From an uncultured Streptococcus sp. (GTDB lineage Bacteria; Bacillota; Bacilli; Lactobacillales; Streptococcaceae): a stretch of 14,157 nucleotides of DNA. Numbering within the stretch: the stretch's first letter is position 1; each line of letters starts with the position of its first letter. The translations under genes and the position numbers were made by a program. Shown piece by piece: positions 1 through 6,574 of this stretch. A model generated the notes under the pieces. That model ran no database searches, was not told the DNA's origin, and was given only the letters and a program-made list of their open reading frames with translations. The stretch spans positions 1 to 14,157 of the forward strand of contig NZ_CALIIB010000065.1 in assembly GCF_938020365.1 (NCBI RefSeq), given 5' to 3'.

Positions 1-1746
1 GCCCAGTCTCTGGGCGTGGATGTCATCGTGACGGATCACCACTCCATGCCTGAGGAGCTGCCAAACGCCTATGCGATTGTCCATCCGGAACATAGCGGAG
101 CAGATTATCCTTTCAAGCATTTGGCTGGTTGTGGGGTGGCTTTTAAGCTAGCAACTGCCTTGTTGGAAGAAGTCCAAGTCGAACTTTTGGACTTAGTGGC
201 CATTGGTACCATTGCCGATATGGTCAGTCTGACAGGGGAAAATCGGATCTTGGTCAAATATGGCCTTTCTGTTCTCAAAAATACTCAGAGAGTAGGACTT
301 CAGGAACTCTTCAAAATTGCAGGCATTCAGCCAGATGAGCTAGACGAAGAAACGGTTGGTTTCCAGCTTGCTCCCCGACTTAATGCCTTGGGAAGGCTGG
401 ATGATCCCAATCCAGCGGTTGAGCTTTTAACAGGATTTGACGATGAAGAAGCTCGTGATATTGCGCTCATGATCAACCAGAAAAATGACGAGCGTAAGGA
501 AATTGTCCAGCAGATTTATGAAGAGGCGCAAACCATGCTGGACACTGGGAGACCAGTGCAGGTGCTAGCCAAGGAAGGTTGGAACCCTGGTGTGCTAGGA
601 ATTGTCGCTGGGCGCTTGCTGGAAGAGCTGCACCAGCCAGTCATAGTGCTTAATATCGAGGATGGCATCGCTAAGGGCAGCGCCCGCAGTATTGAAGCGG
701 TCAATATTTTTGAGGCCTTGGACAGTCATCGTGACCTCTTTGTAGCCTTTGGTGGCCATGCTGGAGCAGCTGGAATGACTCTCGAAGCAGACAAGCTGGC
801 GGAGATTGCTGACATCTTGACAGCTTACATCTTAGACAATGATTTGGATTTGACTGGAAAAACAACTCTCTATTTAGACGAGGAGTTGCACCTGCCAGAA
901 CTGACCCTGGATACACTCAAAAGTTTCGAAAAACTGGCTCCTTTTGGTATGGACAATAAGAAGCCGCTTTTTTACCTCAAGGACTTTAAAGTGGACAATG
1001 CTCGGACTATGGGGGCTGGCAATAGCCATCTCAAGCTGAAAATTTCTCAGGAAGACGCATCTTTTGAAGTAGTAGCTTTTGGACAAGGAAATCTGGCGAC
1101 AGAGTTTGCCCAGACCAAGAATCTGGAGCTAGCTGTCAGCCTCTCTGTCAATAAATGGAATGGACAGACCAGTCTCCAGCTCATGCTGGTAGATGCCCGT
1201 GTGGATGGCGTTCAGCTTTTCAATATCCGAGGAAAAAATGCGACGCTGCCTGACAAGGTTCCAGTCTTGCGTTTCACAGAGGAGTTGCCAGATTTGACAA
1301 ATAGCAGAGCAGTTGTGGTTTATGACCTGCCCGATGACTTGCAGGTCTTGAAGAAGATTCTTCAGTCTCAGGATTTCGATGCTATTTACTTTAAGAATGA
1401 GATTACCAAGCCTTACTATCTGACCGGTTATGGTACTCGTGAGCAATTTGCCAAACTCTACAAGACAATCTATCAGTTCCCCGAGTTTGACGTCCGCTAT
1501 AAACTCAAAGAGTTGGCGGCTTATCTGAAAATCGACCCGATTCTCTTGGTCAAAATGATTCAGATTTTTGAAGAGCTGGGCTTTGTCAGCATCACTGAAG
1601 GCGTCATGAAGGTCAATAAGGAAGCTGAAAAGAAAGAAATTGACAGCAGTCACATTTATCAAGACCTCAAGCGTCTAGTCAAAGAACAAGAACTCATGGC
1701 ACTGGGCACCGTGCAGGAGATTTATGACTATCTCATGGATTGCTAG
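1..1746 (+). CDS. recJ: RecJ single-stranded-DNA exonuclease, 5'-truncated by the window edge
   Basis: RecJ is a cytoplasmic 5'-to-3' exonuclease on single-stranded DNA, used in mismatch repair, base-excision repair and recombination. The frame is open from base 1, so the true start lies upstream; about 581 residues are visible, and since streptococcal RecJ is roughly 740 residues (from memory) some 150-160 are missing. Seen: the catalytic TDHH motif 11 codons into the window (metal-binding DHH phosphoesterase), the DHHA1-domain motif AFGGHAGAAGM near bases 745-780, then an OB-like region and a long C-terminal extension typical of Firmicutes RecJ. The GTG at 16 is an internal Val codon before the DHH motif, not a start. 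No convincing terminator follows the stop, so some transcription may run into apt, which has its own promoter. Family identity is very secure; the role of the C-terminal extension is unknown to me. Confidence 0.97.
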   Translation, partial: AQSLGVDVIVTDHHSMPEELPNAYAIVHPEHSGADYPFKHLAGCGVAFKLATALLEEVQVELLDLVAIGTIADMVSLTGENRILVKYGLSVLKNTQRVGLQELFKIAGIQPDELDEETVGFQLAPRLNALGRLDDPNPAVELLTGFDDEEARDIALMINQKNDERKEIVQQIYEEAQTMLDTGRPVQVLAKEGWNPGVLGIVAGRLLEELHQPVIVLNIEDGIAKGSARSIEAVNIFEALDSHRDLFVAFGGHAGAAGMTLEADKLAEIADILTAYILDNDLDLTGKTTLYLDEELHLPELTLDTLKSFEKLAPFGMDNKKPLFYLKDFKVDNARTMGAGNSHLKLKISQEDASFEVVAFGQGNLATEFAQTKNLELAVSLSVNKWNGQTSLQLMLVDARVDGVQLFNIRGKNATLPDKVPVLRFTEELPDLTNSRAVVVYDLPDDLQVLKKILQSQDFDAIYFKNEITKPYYLTGYGTREQFAKLYKTIYQFPEFDVRYKLKELAAYLKIDPILLVKMIQIFEELGFVSITEGVMKVNKEAEKKEIDSSHIYQDLKRLVKEQELMALGTVQEIYDYLMDC

Positions 1747-1825
1747 GGAAAAGGCCTTCTTGTTTTACAAATCTTTCATATCTAAAAATATTTGAAAGTC
1801 TGCTAGAGCCTTTTTGAATAAAACA

Positions 1826-1834
1826 TGGTATAAT
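1826..1834 (+). promoter_or_regulatory. Extended -10 promoter for apt
   Basis: The sequence TGG-TATAAT is a perfect -10 box (1829-1834) with the extended TGn element. No good -35 lies 16-18 bp upstream, which is tolerable for an extended -10 promoter. The start point would be near 1841, leaving a leader of about 28 nt before the apt ATG. Confidence 0.75.
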
Positions 1835-1868
1835 AGAGAGTAAAAAATTTTTTGAAAGAAAGAACATT

Positions 1869-2381
1869 ATGAATTTAAAAGATTACATTGCAACCATTGA
1901 AAACTACCCAACGGAAGGGATTCTCTTCCGTGATATTAGCCCTTTGATGGCTGATGGGAATGCCTATAGCTACGCTGTACGTGAAATTGTTCAATATGCG
2001 ACTGACAAGGAAATCGACATGATCGTCGGTCCAGAAGCGCGTGGCTTTATCGTAGGATGTCCAGTTGCCTTTGAATTAGGAGTTGGTTTTGCTCCTGTCC
2101 GTAAGCCAGGCAAACTTCCACGTGAAGTTATCTCAGCAGACTATGAAAAAGAGTACGGTGTAGATACACTGACTATGCATGCGGATGCAATCAAACCTGG
2201 TCAACGCGTTCTGATTGTCGATGACCTTCTTGCGACTGGTGGGACAGTTAAGGCGACCATTGAAATGATTGAGCGCCTTGGCGGAGTTGTTGCTGGTTGT
2301 GCCTTCCTCATCGAGTTGGATGAGCTCAAGGGTCGCGAAGCAATCGGCGATTATGACTACAAAGTATTGATGCACTACTAA
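1869..2381 (+). CDS. apt: Adenine phosphoribosyltransferase
   Basis: Apt salvages adenine: adenine plus PRPP gives AMP and pyrophosphate, in the cytoplasm. The 170-residue length is normal for the family. Seen: the PRPP-binding motif VLIVDDLLATGGT at residues 114-126, the upstream GPEARGF segment at 54-60, and the flexible-loop region (RKPGKLPRE, about 78-86). The ATG follows a purine-rich GAAAGAAAG stretch, a mediocre ribosome site, about 28 nt after the predicted transcription start. It lies 122 bp after recJ and 100 bp before metA; the gap to metA holds methionine-box palindromes and no strong terminator, so read-through into metA is possible. Identity is secure. Confidence 0.97.
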   Translation: MNLKDYIATIENYPTEGILFRDISPLMADGNAYSYAVREIVQYATDKEIDMIVGPEARGFIVGCPVAFELGVGFAPVRKPGKLPREVISADYEKEYGVDTLTMHADAIKPGQRVLIVDDLLATGGTVKATIEMIERLGGVVAGCAFLIELDELKGREAIGDYDYKVLMHY

Positions 2382-2384
2382 AGA

Positions 2385-2401
2385 TATAGCTTATTACTAT
2401 A
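2385..2401 (+). promoter_or_regulatory. Upstream MET-box-like palindrome (putative MtaR/MetR site)
   Basis: TATAG-N7-CTATA, 17 bp, lies inside a perfect 8-bp inverted repeat AGATATAG/CTATATCT (2382-2389 and 2397-2404). The half-sites equal those of the streptococcal methionine box (recalled consensus TATAGTTTnAAACTATA, bound by the LysR-type regulator MtaR/MetR), but the core differs at several positions. Its centre is 34 bp upstream of the second box. It could also be a weak hairpin ending apt mRNA, but no T-tract follows. Confidence 0.5.
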
Positions 2402-2418
2402 TCTAGTTAGAGAAAAAG

Positions 2419-2435
2419 TATAATTGAAAACTATA
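2419..2435 (+). promoter_or_regulatory. MET-box overlapping the metA -35 element (putative MtaR/MetR site)
   Basis: TATAATTGAAAACTATA matches the recalled streptococcal methionine-box consensus TATAGTTTnAAACTATA at all but two of the defined positions, and its outer halves form a near-perfect palindrome. It covers the -35 hexamer of the metA promoter, just upstream of a methionine-synthesis gene, which is where such a site is expected. Direction of control (activation or repression) cannot be read from sequence; overlap with the -35 would suit repression by this site or a repositioned LysR-type contact. Confidence 0.65.
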
Positions 2436-2452
2436 TCTCCTTTGAGTATAAT
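2424..2452 (+). promoter_or_regulatory. Consensus sigma-A promoter for metA-dnaD
   Basis: TTGAAA (2424-2429), a 17-bp spacer and TATAAT (2447-2452) form a near-perfect vegetative promoter. The start point would be near 2459, giving a leader of about 23 nt that carries the AAAGGAG ribosome site (2467-2473). Confidence 0.85.
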
Positions 2453-2477
2453 AGGTATATTAAACAAAAGGAGATAT
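2433..2477 (+). repeat. Inverted repeat pairing an anti-Shine-Dalgarno with the metA ribosome site
   Basis: ATATCTCCTTT (2433-2443) is the exact reverse complement of AAAGGAGATAT (2467-2477), separated by 23 nt. The right arm is the metA ribosome-binding site. The left arm lies in the -35/-10 spacer, upstream of the predicted metA start point, so only transcripts arriving from apt would carry both arms and could fold to hide the ribosome site. The repeat is seen directly; the regulatory role is inference. Confidence 0.7.
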
Positions 2478-2481
2478 TTTC

Positions 2482-3423
2482 ATGCCTATCAAGATTGATA
2501 AGAAGCTTCCCGCAGTTGAAATTTTAAGCTCTGAGAATATTTTTGTCATGGATGATGATCGGGCAGATCATCAGGATATTCGTCCCTTGAATATCTTGAT
2601 ACTCAATCTTATGCCCCAGAAAATGGTGACGGAAACTCAGATTTTGCGTCATTTGGCCAATACGCCCTTGCAGCTGACTATTGAGTTTCTTTATATGACT
2701 TCTCATACGTCAAAGACTACCCAAGTGGAACACATGCAGACCTTTTACAAGACTTTTGATGAGGTCAAGCATCGTTTCTTTGATGGCTTGATTATCACAG
2801 GAGCGCCAGTAGAACATCTGCCTTTTGAGGCGGTGGACTATTGGGAGGAATTCCAGCAGGTGATTGAATGGTCCAAGACTCATGTCTTTTCGACTTTACA
2901 TATCTGTTGGGGAGCACAGGCCGGCCTTTATGCCCGCTATGGCGTGGATAAGCACCAGATGGAAGAGAAACTTTCGGGTGTTTACGAGCAGTCGGCTCCA
3001 AGCAATAATCTACTTTTCAGAGGTTTTGATGATGAATTTATCACACCTCATTCAAGGCATACAGAAGTACTGAAAGATGACATTCTGAATCTGACCAATC
3101 TAGAAATTCTCTCTGAGGGAGAAAAGACTGGCTTGTCTGTTTTGGCGAGCCGAGACTTGCGAGAGGTGTATAGCTTTGGTCACATGGAATACGACCGTGA
3201 TACCCTTGCCAAGGAGTATTTCCGTGACTTGGAAGCGGGCAAGGATCCTCATATTCCTGAGAATTACTTCAAGAATGATGATGTGAATGCGACACCTTGT
3301 CTGCGCTGGAGTTTGGCGGCAGCTCTCTTTTTCAGTAATTGGGTCAATTATGCAGTCTATCAAGAAACACCGTTTGATTGGCAAAGTCCAGAGAATGATG
3401 CATCCTTCTTTGCTTATTTATAA
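2482..3423 (+). CDS. metA: Homoserine O-acyltransferase, predicted O-acetyltransferase
   Basis: MetA acylates homoserine, the first committed step of methionine synthesis. At 313 residues it is a standard MetA (class I glutamine amidotransferase-like fold). Seen: nucleophile Cys142 in HICWGAQAGLY, His234 and Glu236 in SFGHMEYDRD completing the active site, and Glu111 in GAPVEHLPFE. In characterised MetA proteins Glu at 111 goes with acetyl-CoA and Gly with succinyl-CoA, so O-acetylhomoserine is the likely product despite the usual 'succinyltransferase' label. AAAGGAG stands 8 nt before the ATG. Expression is probably tied to methionine supply through the MET-boxes upstream. dnaD follows after 9 bp with no promoter seen, so the two genes share an mRNA. 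Family assignment is very secure; acyl donor is inferred from one residue. Confidence 0.96.
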   Translation: MPIKIDKKLPAVEILSSENIFVMDDDRADHQDIRPLNILILNLMPQKMVTETQILRHLANTPLQLTIEFLYMTSHTSKTTQVEHMQTFYKTFDEVKHRFFDGLIITGAPVEHLPFEAVDYWEEFQQVIEWSKTHVFSTLHICWGAQAGLYARYGVDKHQMEEKLSGVYEQSAPSNNLLFRGFDDEFITPHSRHTEVLKDDILNLTNLEILSEGEKTGLSVLASRDLREVYSFGHMEYDRDTLAKEYFRDLEAGKDPHIPENYFKNDDVNATPCLRWSLAAALFFSNWVNYAVYQETPFDWQSPENDASFFAYL

Positions 3424-3432
3424 AGAGGTACT

Positions 3433-4113
3433 ATGACTTATTTAGCAGCTTACAAAAATGGCAACTTGGTTCTTCCAAGTGCCCTCTTTTTGCATTTTAA
3501 AGACATTTTTGATTCCAGTGATGATTTTTTGGTCTGGCAGTTTTTCTATTTGCAAAATACCACCTCATTGGAGGAATTTGCGCCCAGTCAGATTGCGGAG
3601 CATATTGGCAAGACCTTGTCCGAGGTCAATCGTTCCATGTCCCATCTGACAGAAAAAGGCTTGCTCCAGTACAGAACCATTGAACTGAATGGGGAAATTG
3701 AAGCGATTTTTGATGCTTCACCAGCCTTAGAAAAGCTAGATGAGCTTTTGGAGACTTCTGATCCTACTGGGTCAAGGCCAGTGTCGGATGGTAACCTTCT
3801 TAAGGAACTGGTTGAAACCTTCCAGCAAGAATTGGGCCGTCTTTTGACTCCCTTTGAAATTGAGGATTTGACCAAGACCATTAAGGACGATCAAACCAAT
3901 CCAGATTTGGTCAAGGCTGCCTTACGCGAAGCGGTTTTCAATGGCAAGCCTAATTGGAAATATATCCAGGCAATCTTGCGTAATTGGCGGCGGGAAGGCA
4001 TTACAACCCAAGCTCAAGTAGAAGCCAAACGGGCGGAGCGTGAAGCAAGTAATCCACAGAATGTAACGGTTTCGGATGATTTCCTTAATGCCATGAATTT
4101 GTGGAAGGACTGA
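3433..4113 (+). CDS. dnaD: DnaD replication initiation protein
   Basis: DnaD helps remodel DNA and load the replicative helicase at oriC and at restart sites in low-GC Gram-positives, working with DnaA, DnaB and DnaI in the cytoplasm. The 226 residues show an N-terminal winged-helix region (about 1-85, including an IAEHIGKTLSEVNRSM helix-turn-helix-like stretch), a variable linker (about 100-120), and a C-terminal DnaB/DnaD domain (about 125-195) ending with the family YxxxIxxxW signature at Tyr177, Ile181 and Trp185. A charged tail follows. An AGAGG ribosome site lies just after the metA stop, 9 bp before the ATG, and no promoter is visible, so dnaD depends on metA-promoter or apt read-through transcription. 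That couples an essential replication factor to a methionine-controlled promoter. Confidence 0.93.
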   Translation: MTYLAAYKNGNLVLPSALFLHFKDIFDSSDDFLVWQFFYLQNTTSLEEFAPSQIAEHIGKTLSEVNRSMSHLTEKGLLQYRTIELNGEIEAIFDASPALEKLDELLETSDPTGSRPVSDGNLLKELVETFQQELGRLLTPFEIEDLTKTIKDDQTNPDLVKAALREAVFNGKPNWKYIQAILRNWRREGITTQAQVEAKRAEREASNPQNVTVSDDFLNAMNLWKD

Positions 4114-4131
4114 ATTTGCTAGATTAACAGT

Positions 4132-4166
4132 GGCCTGTTAGATGCGACAGGCCCTTGGTTTTATAA
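4132..4166 (+). terminator. Hairpin terminator after dnaD
   Basis: GGCCTGT (4132-4138) and ACAGGCC (4147-4153) form a 7-bp GC-rich stem with an 8-nt loop, followed by CTTGGTTTTAT. The T-tract is interrupted, so termination may be partial and leave some read-through into the glutathione transferase gene. Confidence 0.6.
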
Positions 4167-4181
4167 AAAAAGGAGAAAAGT

Positions 4182-4970
4182 ATGACCTATCAATTGCCAA
4201 AAGTTTGGTCCGCTGCGGACAGCGACCAAGGAAAATTTTCAGGTATCAATCAGCCTACTGCGGGCGCGCGTTTTGAACAAAAGCTTCCTGTCGGTACAGG
4301 GCCCTTTCAGCTTTATTCACTTGGGACTCCAAATGGGGTCAAGGTGACGATTATGCTGGAGGAACTACTGGCAGAGGGTATCACTGAGGCGGCCTATGAT
4401 CTTTATAAGATTAGCATCATGGACGGCGACCAATTTGGCTCAGATTTTGTGAAAATCAATCCCAACTCCAAAATTCCAGCCTTGTTGGACCAGTCGGCTG
4501 ATAAGCCGATTCGAGTCTTTGAGTCGGCGAATATCCTGCTCTATCTGGCAGAGAAGTTTGGAAAGCTGATTCCGTCAGATCTAGCTGGTAGAACTGAGGT
4601 GCTCAACTGGCTCTTCTGGCAGACAGGAGCGGCGCCCTTCTTGGGAGGCGGATTCGGTCATTTCTTTAACTATGCTCCAGAAAAGCTGGAATACCCTATC
4701 AATCGCTTCACGATGGAAGCCAAGCGGCAGCTGGATTTGTTAGACAAAGAATTGGCCAAGAAAGCTTATATCGCTGGAGATGACTATAGCATAGCAGATA
4801 TTGCTATCTGGTCTTGGTATGGGCAGTTGGTACAGGACAAGATTTATACAGGCGCAGCGGAGTTCTTGGATGTTGCATCTTACAAACATCTAGTTGCCTG
4901 GGCTGAGAAGATTGCGGCCCGTCCGGCAGTCCAGCGTGGTTTAGCTGCCGAGTATCAAGAAATCAAATAA
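4182..4970 (+). CDS. yghU: YghU-type (Nu-class) glutathione transferase / disulfide-bond reductase
   Basis: A cytoplasmic glutathione transferase of the Nu class, whose Escherichia coli members YghU and YfcG bind two glutathione molecules or glutathione disulfide and reduce disulfides rather than conjugate well. The 262 residues show a long N-terminal extension (about 1-40), a thioredoxin-fold domain opening with LYSLGTPNGVKVTIMLEE (Thr49 and Asn51 being the glutathione-contact positions of this class), the cis-Pro segment NPNSKIPALL (93-102), the ES pair that binds the glutathione gamma-glutamyl group (Glu114-Ser115), and an all-helical C-terminal domain with GDDYSIADIAIWSWYG. It is shorter at the C-terminus than E. 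coli YghU (about 288). AGGAG lies 6 nt before the ATG. It sits alone between two terminators; no clear promoter was seen. Similarity to proteobacterial YghU, from memory, is strikingly high. Confidence 0.9.
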   Translation: MTYQLPKVWSAADSDQGKFSGINQPTAGARFEQKLPVGTGPFQLYSLGTPNGVKVTIMLEELLAEGITEAAYDLYKISIMDGDQFGSDFVKINPNSKIPALLDQSADKPIRVFESANILLYLAEKFGKLIPSDLAGRTEVLNWLFWQTGAAPFLGGGFGHFFNYAPEKLEYPINRFTMEAKRQLDLLDKELAKKAYIAGDDYSIADIAIWSWYGQLVQDKIYTGAAEFLDVASYKHLVAWAEKIAARPAVQRGLAAEYQEIK

Positions 4971-4983
4971 AAAGTGACAAGTG

Positions 4984-5037
4984 GCGAAACAGAATCAGTT
5001 TATTGACAGGCTGATTTTTGTTCCGCTGCTTTTTTTA
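4984..5037 (+). terminator. Hairpin terminator after yghU
   Basis: GCGAAACAGAATCAG (4984-4998) pairs with CTGATTTTTGTTCCGC (5011-5026), with one mismatch, one G-U and one bulged base. The run TTTTTTTT (5030-5036) follows, a good intrinsic terminator shape. Confidence 0.7.
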
Positions 5038-5049
5038 TACCCTTAAAAA

Positions 5050-5058
5050 TGATATACT
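5050..5058 (+). promoter_or_regulatory. Extended -10 promoter for the trmK operon
   Basis: TGA-TATACT is an extended -10 box (hexamer 5053-5058), directly after the yghU terminator. No clear -35 is present, only T-rich sequence. The start point would be near 5065, about 25 nt before the trmK ATG. Confidence 0.6.
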
Positions 5059-5089
5059 GAATAGAAGAATGTTTAGAAAAGAGTAAGCA

Positions 5090-5779
5090 ATGCAAAAAAA
5101 GACTATTTCCCAACGCTTGGAGCGAGTGGCAGCTTTTGTGCCAAATGGGGCAAAGCTGCTGGATGTCGGGAGCGATCATGCCTATCTGCTTATTTACCTG
5201 ATTCAGCAGGGACGGATTGAGAAGGCTCTGGCCGGTGAAGTGGTAGAGGGGCCTTTTCAGTCTGCTCAGAAAAATGTGGCAGAGCATGGGCTGACGGACC
5301 AGATTGAGGTTCGCTTGGCCAATGGTCTGGCGGCTTTTGAAGCGGAAGATCAGATTGACACCATCGTCATCGCTGGCATGGGTGGTCGATTGATTTCAGA
5401 AATTTTGGAAAATGGCAGAGCTAAGCTTGAGGCTATTTCCCGCTTGATTTTGCAGCCCAATAACCGAGAGGATGAGCTCCGCAGCTGGCTGGTATCCAAC
5501 GGCTTTCATTTGCTGGCTGAGGATATCTTAGAAGAGGCTGGTAAGTTTTACGAAATCCTAGTGGCTGAGGCAGGCCAGCAAACTTTGACGGAGCAAGAAA
5601 AACGCTTTGGTCCTTTCCTGTTAGAACAGCAATCTCCAGTTTTTCGGAAAAAATGGCAGAAAGAACTGAAGAAATTCGAAGGAGCTTTAGCCCATATCCC
5701 AGAAAAAAATGAGCTAGAACGCTCTGCTATGTCCCAAAAAATCGACAGTATCAAGGAGGTACTCCATGTTAGCAAGTGA
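5090..5779 (+). CDS. trmK: tRNA (adenine22-N1)-methyltransferase TrmK
   Basis: TrmK methylates N1 of adenine 22 in bacterial tRNAs with S-adenosylmethionine, in the cytoplasm. The 229-residue protein has a class I methyltransferase fold: motif I LLDVGSDHAYL (residues 23-33), an acidic segment ALAGEVVEGP (46-55), the family glycine motif AGMGGRLI (95-102) and LQPN (121-124) near the presumed active site, then a helical coiled C-terminal part (about 165-229) that in this family contacts tRNA. The ribosome site is weak (AAAAGAG). The gene overlaps the next one by 14 bp, reproducing the trmK-Nif3 pairing known from Bacillus subtilis yqfN-yqfO, which strengthens the assignment. Confidence 0.93.
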   Translation: MQKKTISQRLERVAAFVPNGAKLLDVGSDHAYLLIYLIQQGRIEKALAGEVVEGPFQSAQKNVAEHGLTDQIEVRLANGLAAFEAEDQIDTIVIAGMGGRLISEILENGRAKLEAISRLILQPNNREDELRSWLVSNGFHLLAEDILEEAGKFYEILVAEAGQQTLTEQEKRFGPFLLEQQSPVFRKKWQKELKKFEGALAHIPEKNELERSAMSQKIDSIKEVLHVSK

Positions 5780-6563
5780 GATCATCGCCCGTTATGAAGC
5801 CTATTGCCCGCAAGAATTGTCCATGGAGGGCGACATTTCAGGCCTGCAAATCGGAACTTTGGATAAAGAAGTTGACAAGGTTCTAGTGGCATTGGATATT
5901 CGTGAGCAAACGGTGGAAGAGGCCATTGAGGCAGGCGCTGGACTGGTTATTGTTAAGCATGCGCCTATTTTTCGACCGCTCAAGGATCTAGTGGCGGATA
6001 AAGCACAAAATCGGATGATTTTAGACCTCATCAAGCATGATATTGCTGTCTATGTTAGCCATACCAATATTGATGTCGTGGAGGACGGGCTCAATGACTG
6101 GTTCTGCCAGCTTCTGGAAATTGAGGAGACAAGTTTTCTCAGTCAGACAAGCCCAGAACACGGTATTGGTCGCGTGGGGAAGATTGCTCCTCAGACCTTT
6201 GGGGACTTTGCGGCTAAGGTCAAGGCAACTTTTGGACTAGATTGTTTGCGTCTGGTCACCTATGAAGAAACAGATCTCGAACGTGTGATTGAGCGTGTAG
6301 CTATCTGTGGCGGCAGCGGTCAGTCCTTTTATCCGGAGGCCATTGCTAAGGGAGCGCAAGTCTACATAACAGGTGATATTTACTATCATACAGCTCAGGA
6401 GATGCTGACAGAAGGACTTTTGGCTCTAGATCCTGGACATCATATCGAGGTTCTATTTACGGAAAAATTAAAAGAAAAGCTTGATACTTGGAAGGCAGAA
6501 GAGGGCTGGGAGATTGAAATTCTGGCTAGTCAGGCTTCGACCAATCCTTTCCGACATATTTAA
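5766..6563 (+). CDS. Nif3/DUF34 dinuclear-metal protein
   Basis: A member of the widespread Nif3-like family (DUF34, YbgI/YqfO type), often labelled 'GTP cyclohydrolase I type 2' without strong proof; its true function is unsettled. The 265 residues show the metal-ligand pattern: His65 in IVKHAPIF, His99 and Asp103 in SHTNIDVVEDG, and His225/Glu228 in DPGHHIEVLF. Many homologues have two adjacent histidines at the first site; here the first is Lys64. It lacks the long insert seen in larger Gram-positive homologues such as YqfO. An excellent AAGGAGG site (5754-5760) fixes the start, 14 bp inside trmK, so translation is coupled. The conserved link to trmK hints at a tRNA-related or metal-chaperone role, which is inference. 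Confidence 0.9.
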   Translation: MLASEIIARYEAYCPQELSMEGDISGLQIGTLDKEVDKVLVALDIREQTVEEAIEAGAGLVIVKHAPIFRPLKDLVADKAQNRMILDLIKHDIAVYVSHTNIDVVEDGLNDWFCQLLEIEETSFLSQTSPEHGIGRVGKIAPQTFGDFAAKVKATFGLDCLRLVTYEETDLERVIERVAICGGSGQSFYPEAIAKGAQVYITGDIYYHTAQEMLTEGLLALDPGHHIEVLFTEKLKEKLDTWKAEEGWEIEILASQASTNPFRHI

Positions 6564-6574
6564 GAGGGAGCGAC

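Noticed and set aside
1129..1662. 177-codon open frame on the minus strand inside recJ
   Set aside because: It mirrors the recJ coding frame, has no ribosome site or domain, and recJ conservation fully explains the sequence.
2382..2404. Perfect AT-rich hairpin just after apt as an intrinsic terminator
   Set aside because: The stem is only 8 bp with two G-C pairs and no T-tract follows; the MET-box reading explains it better.
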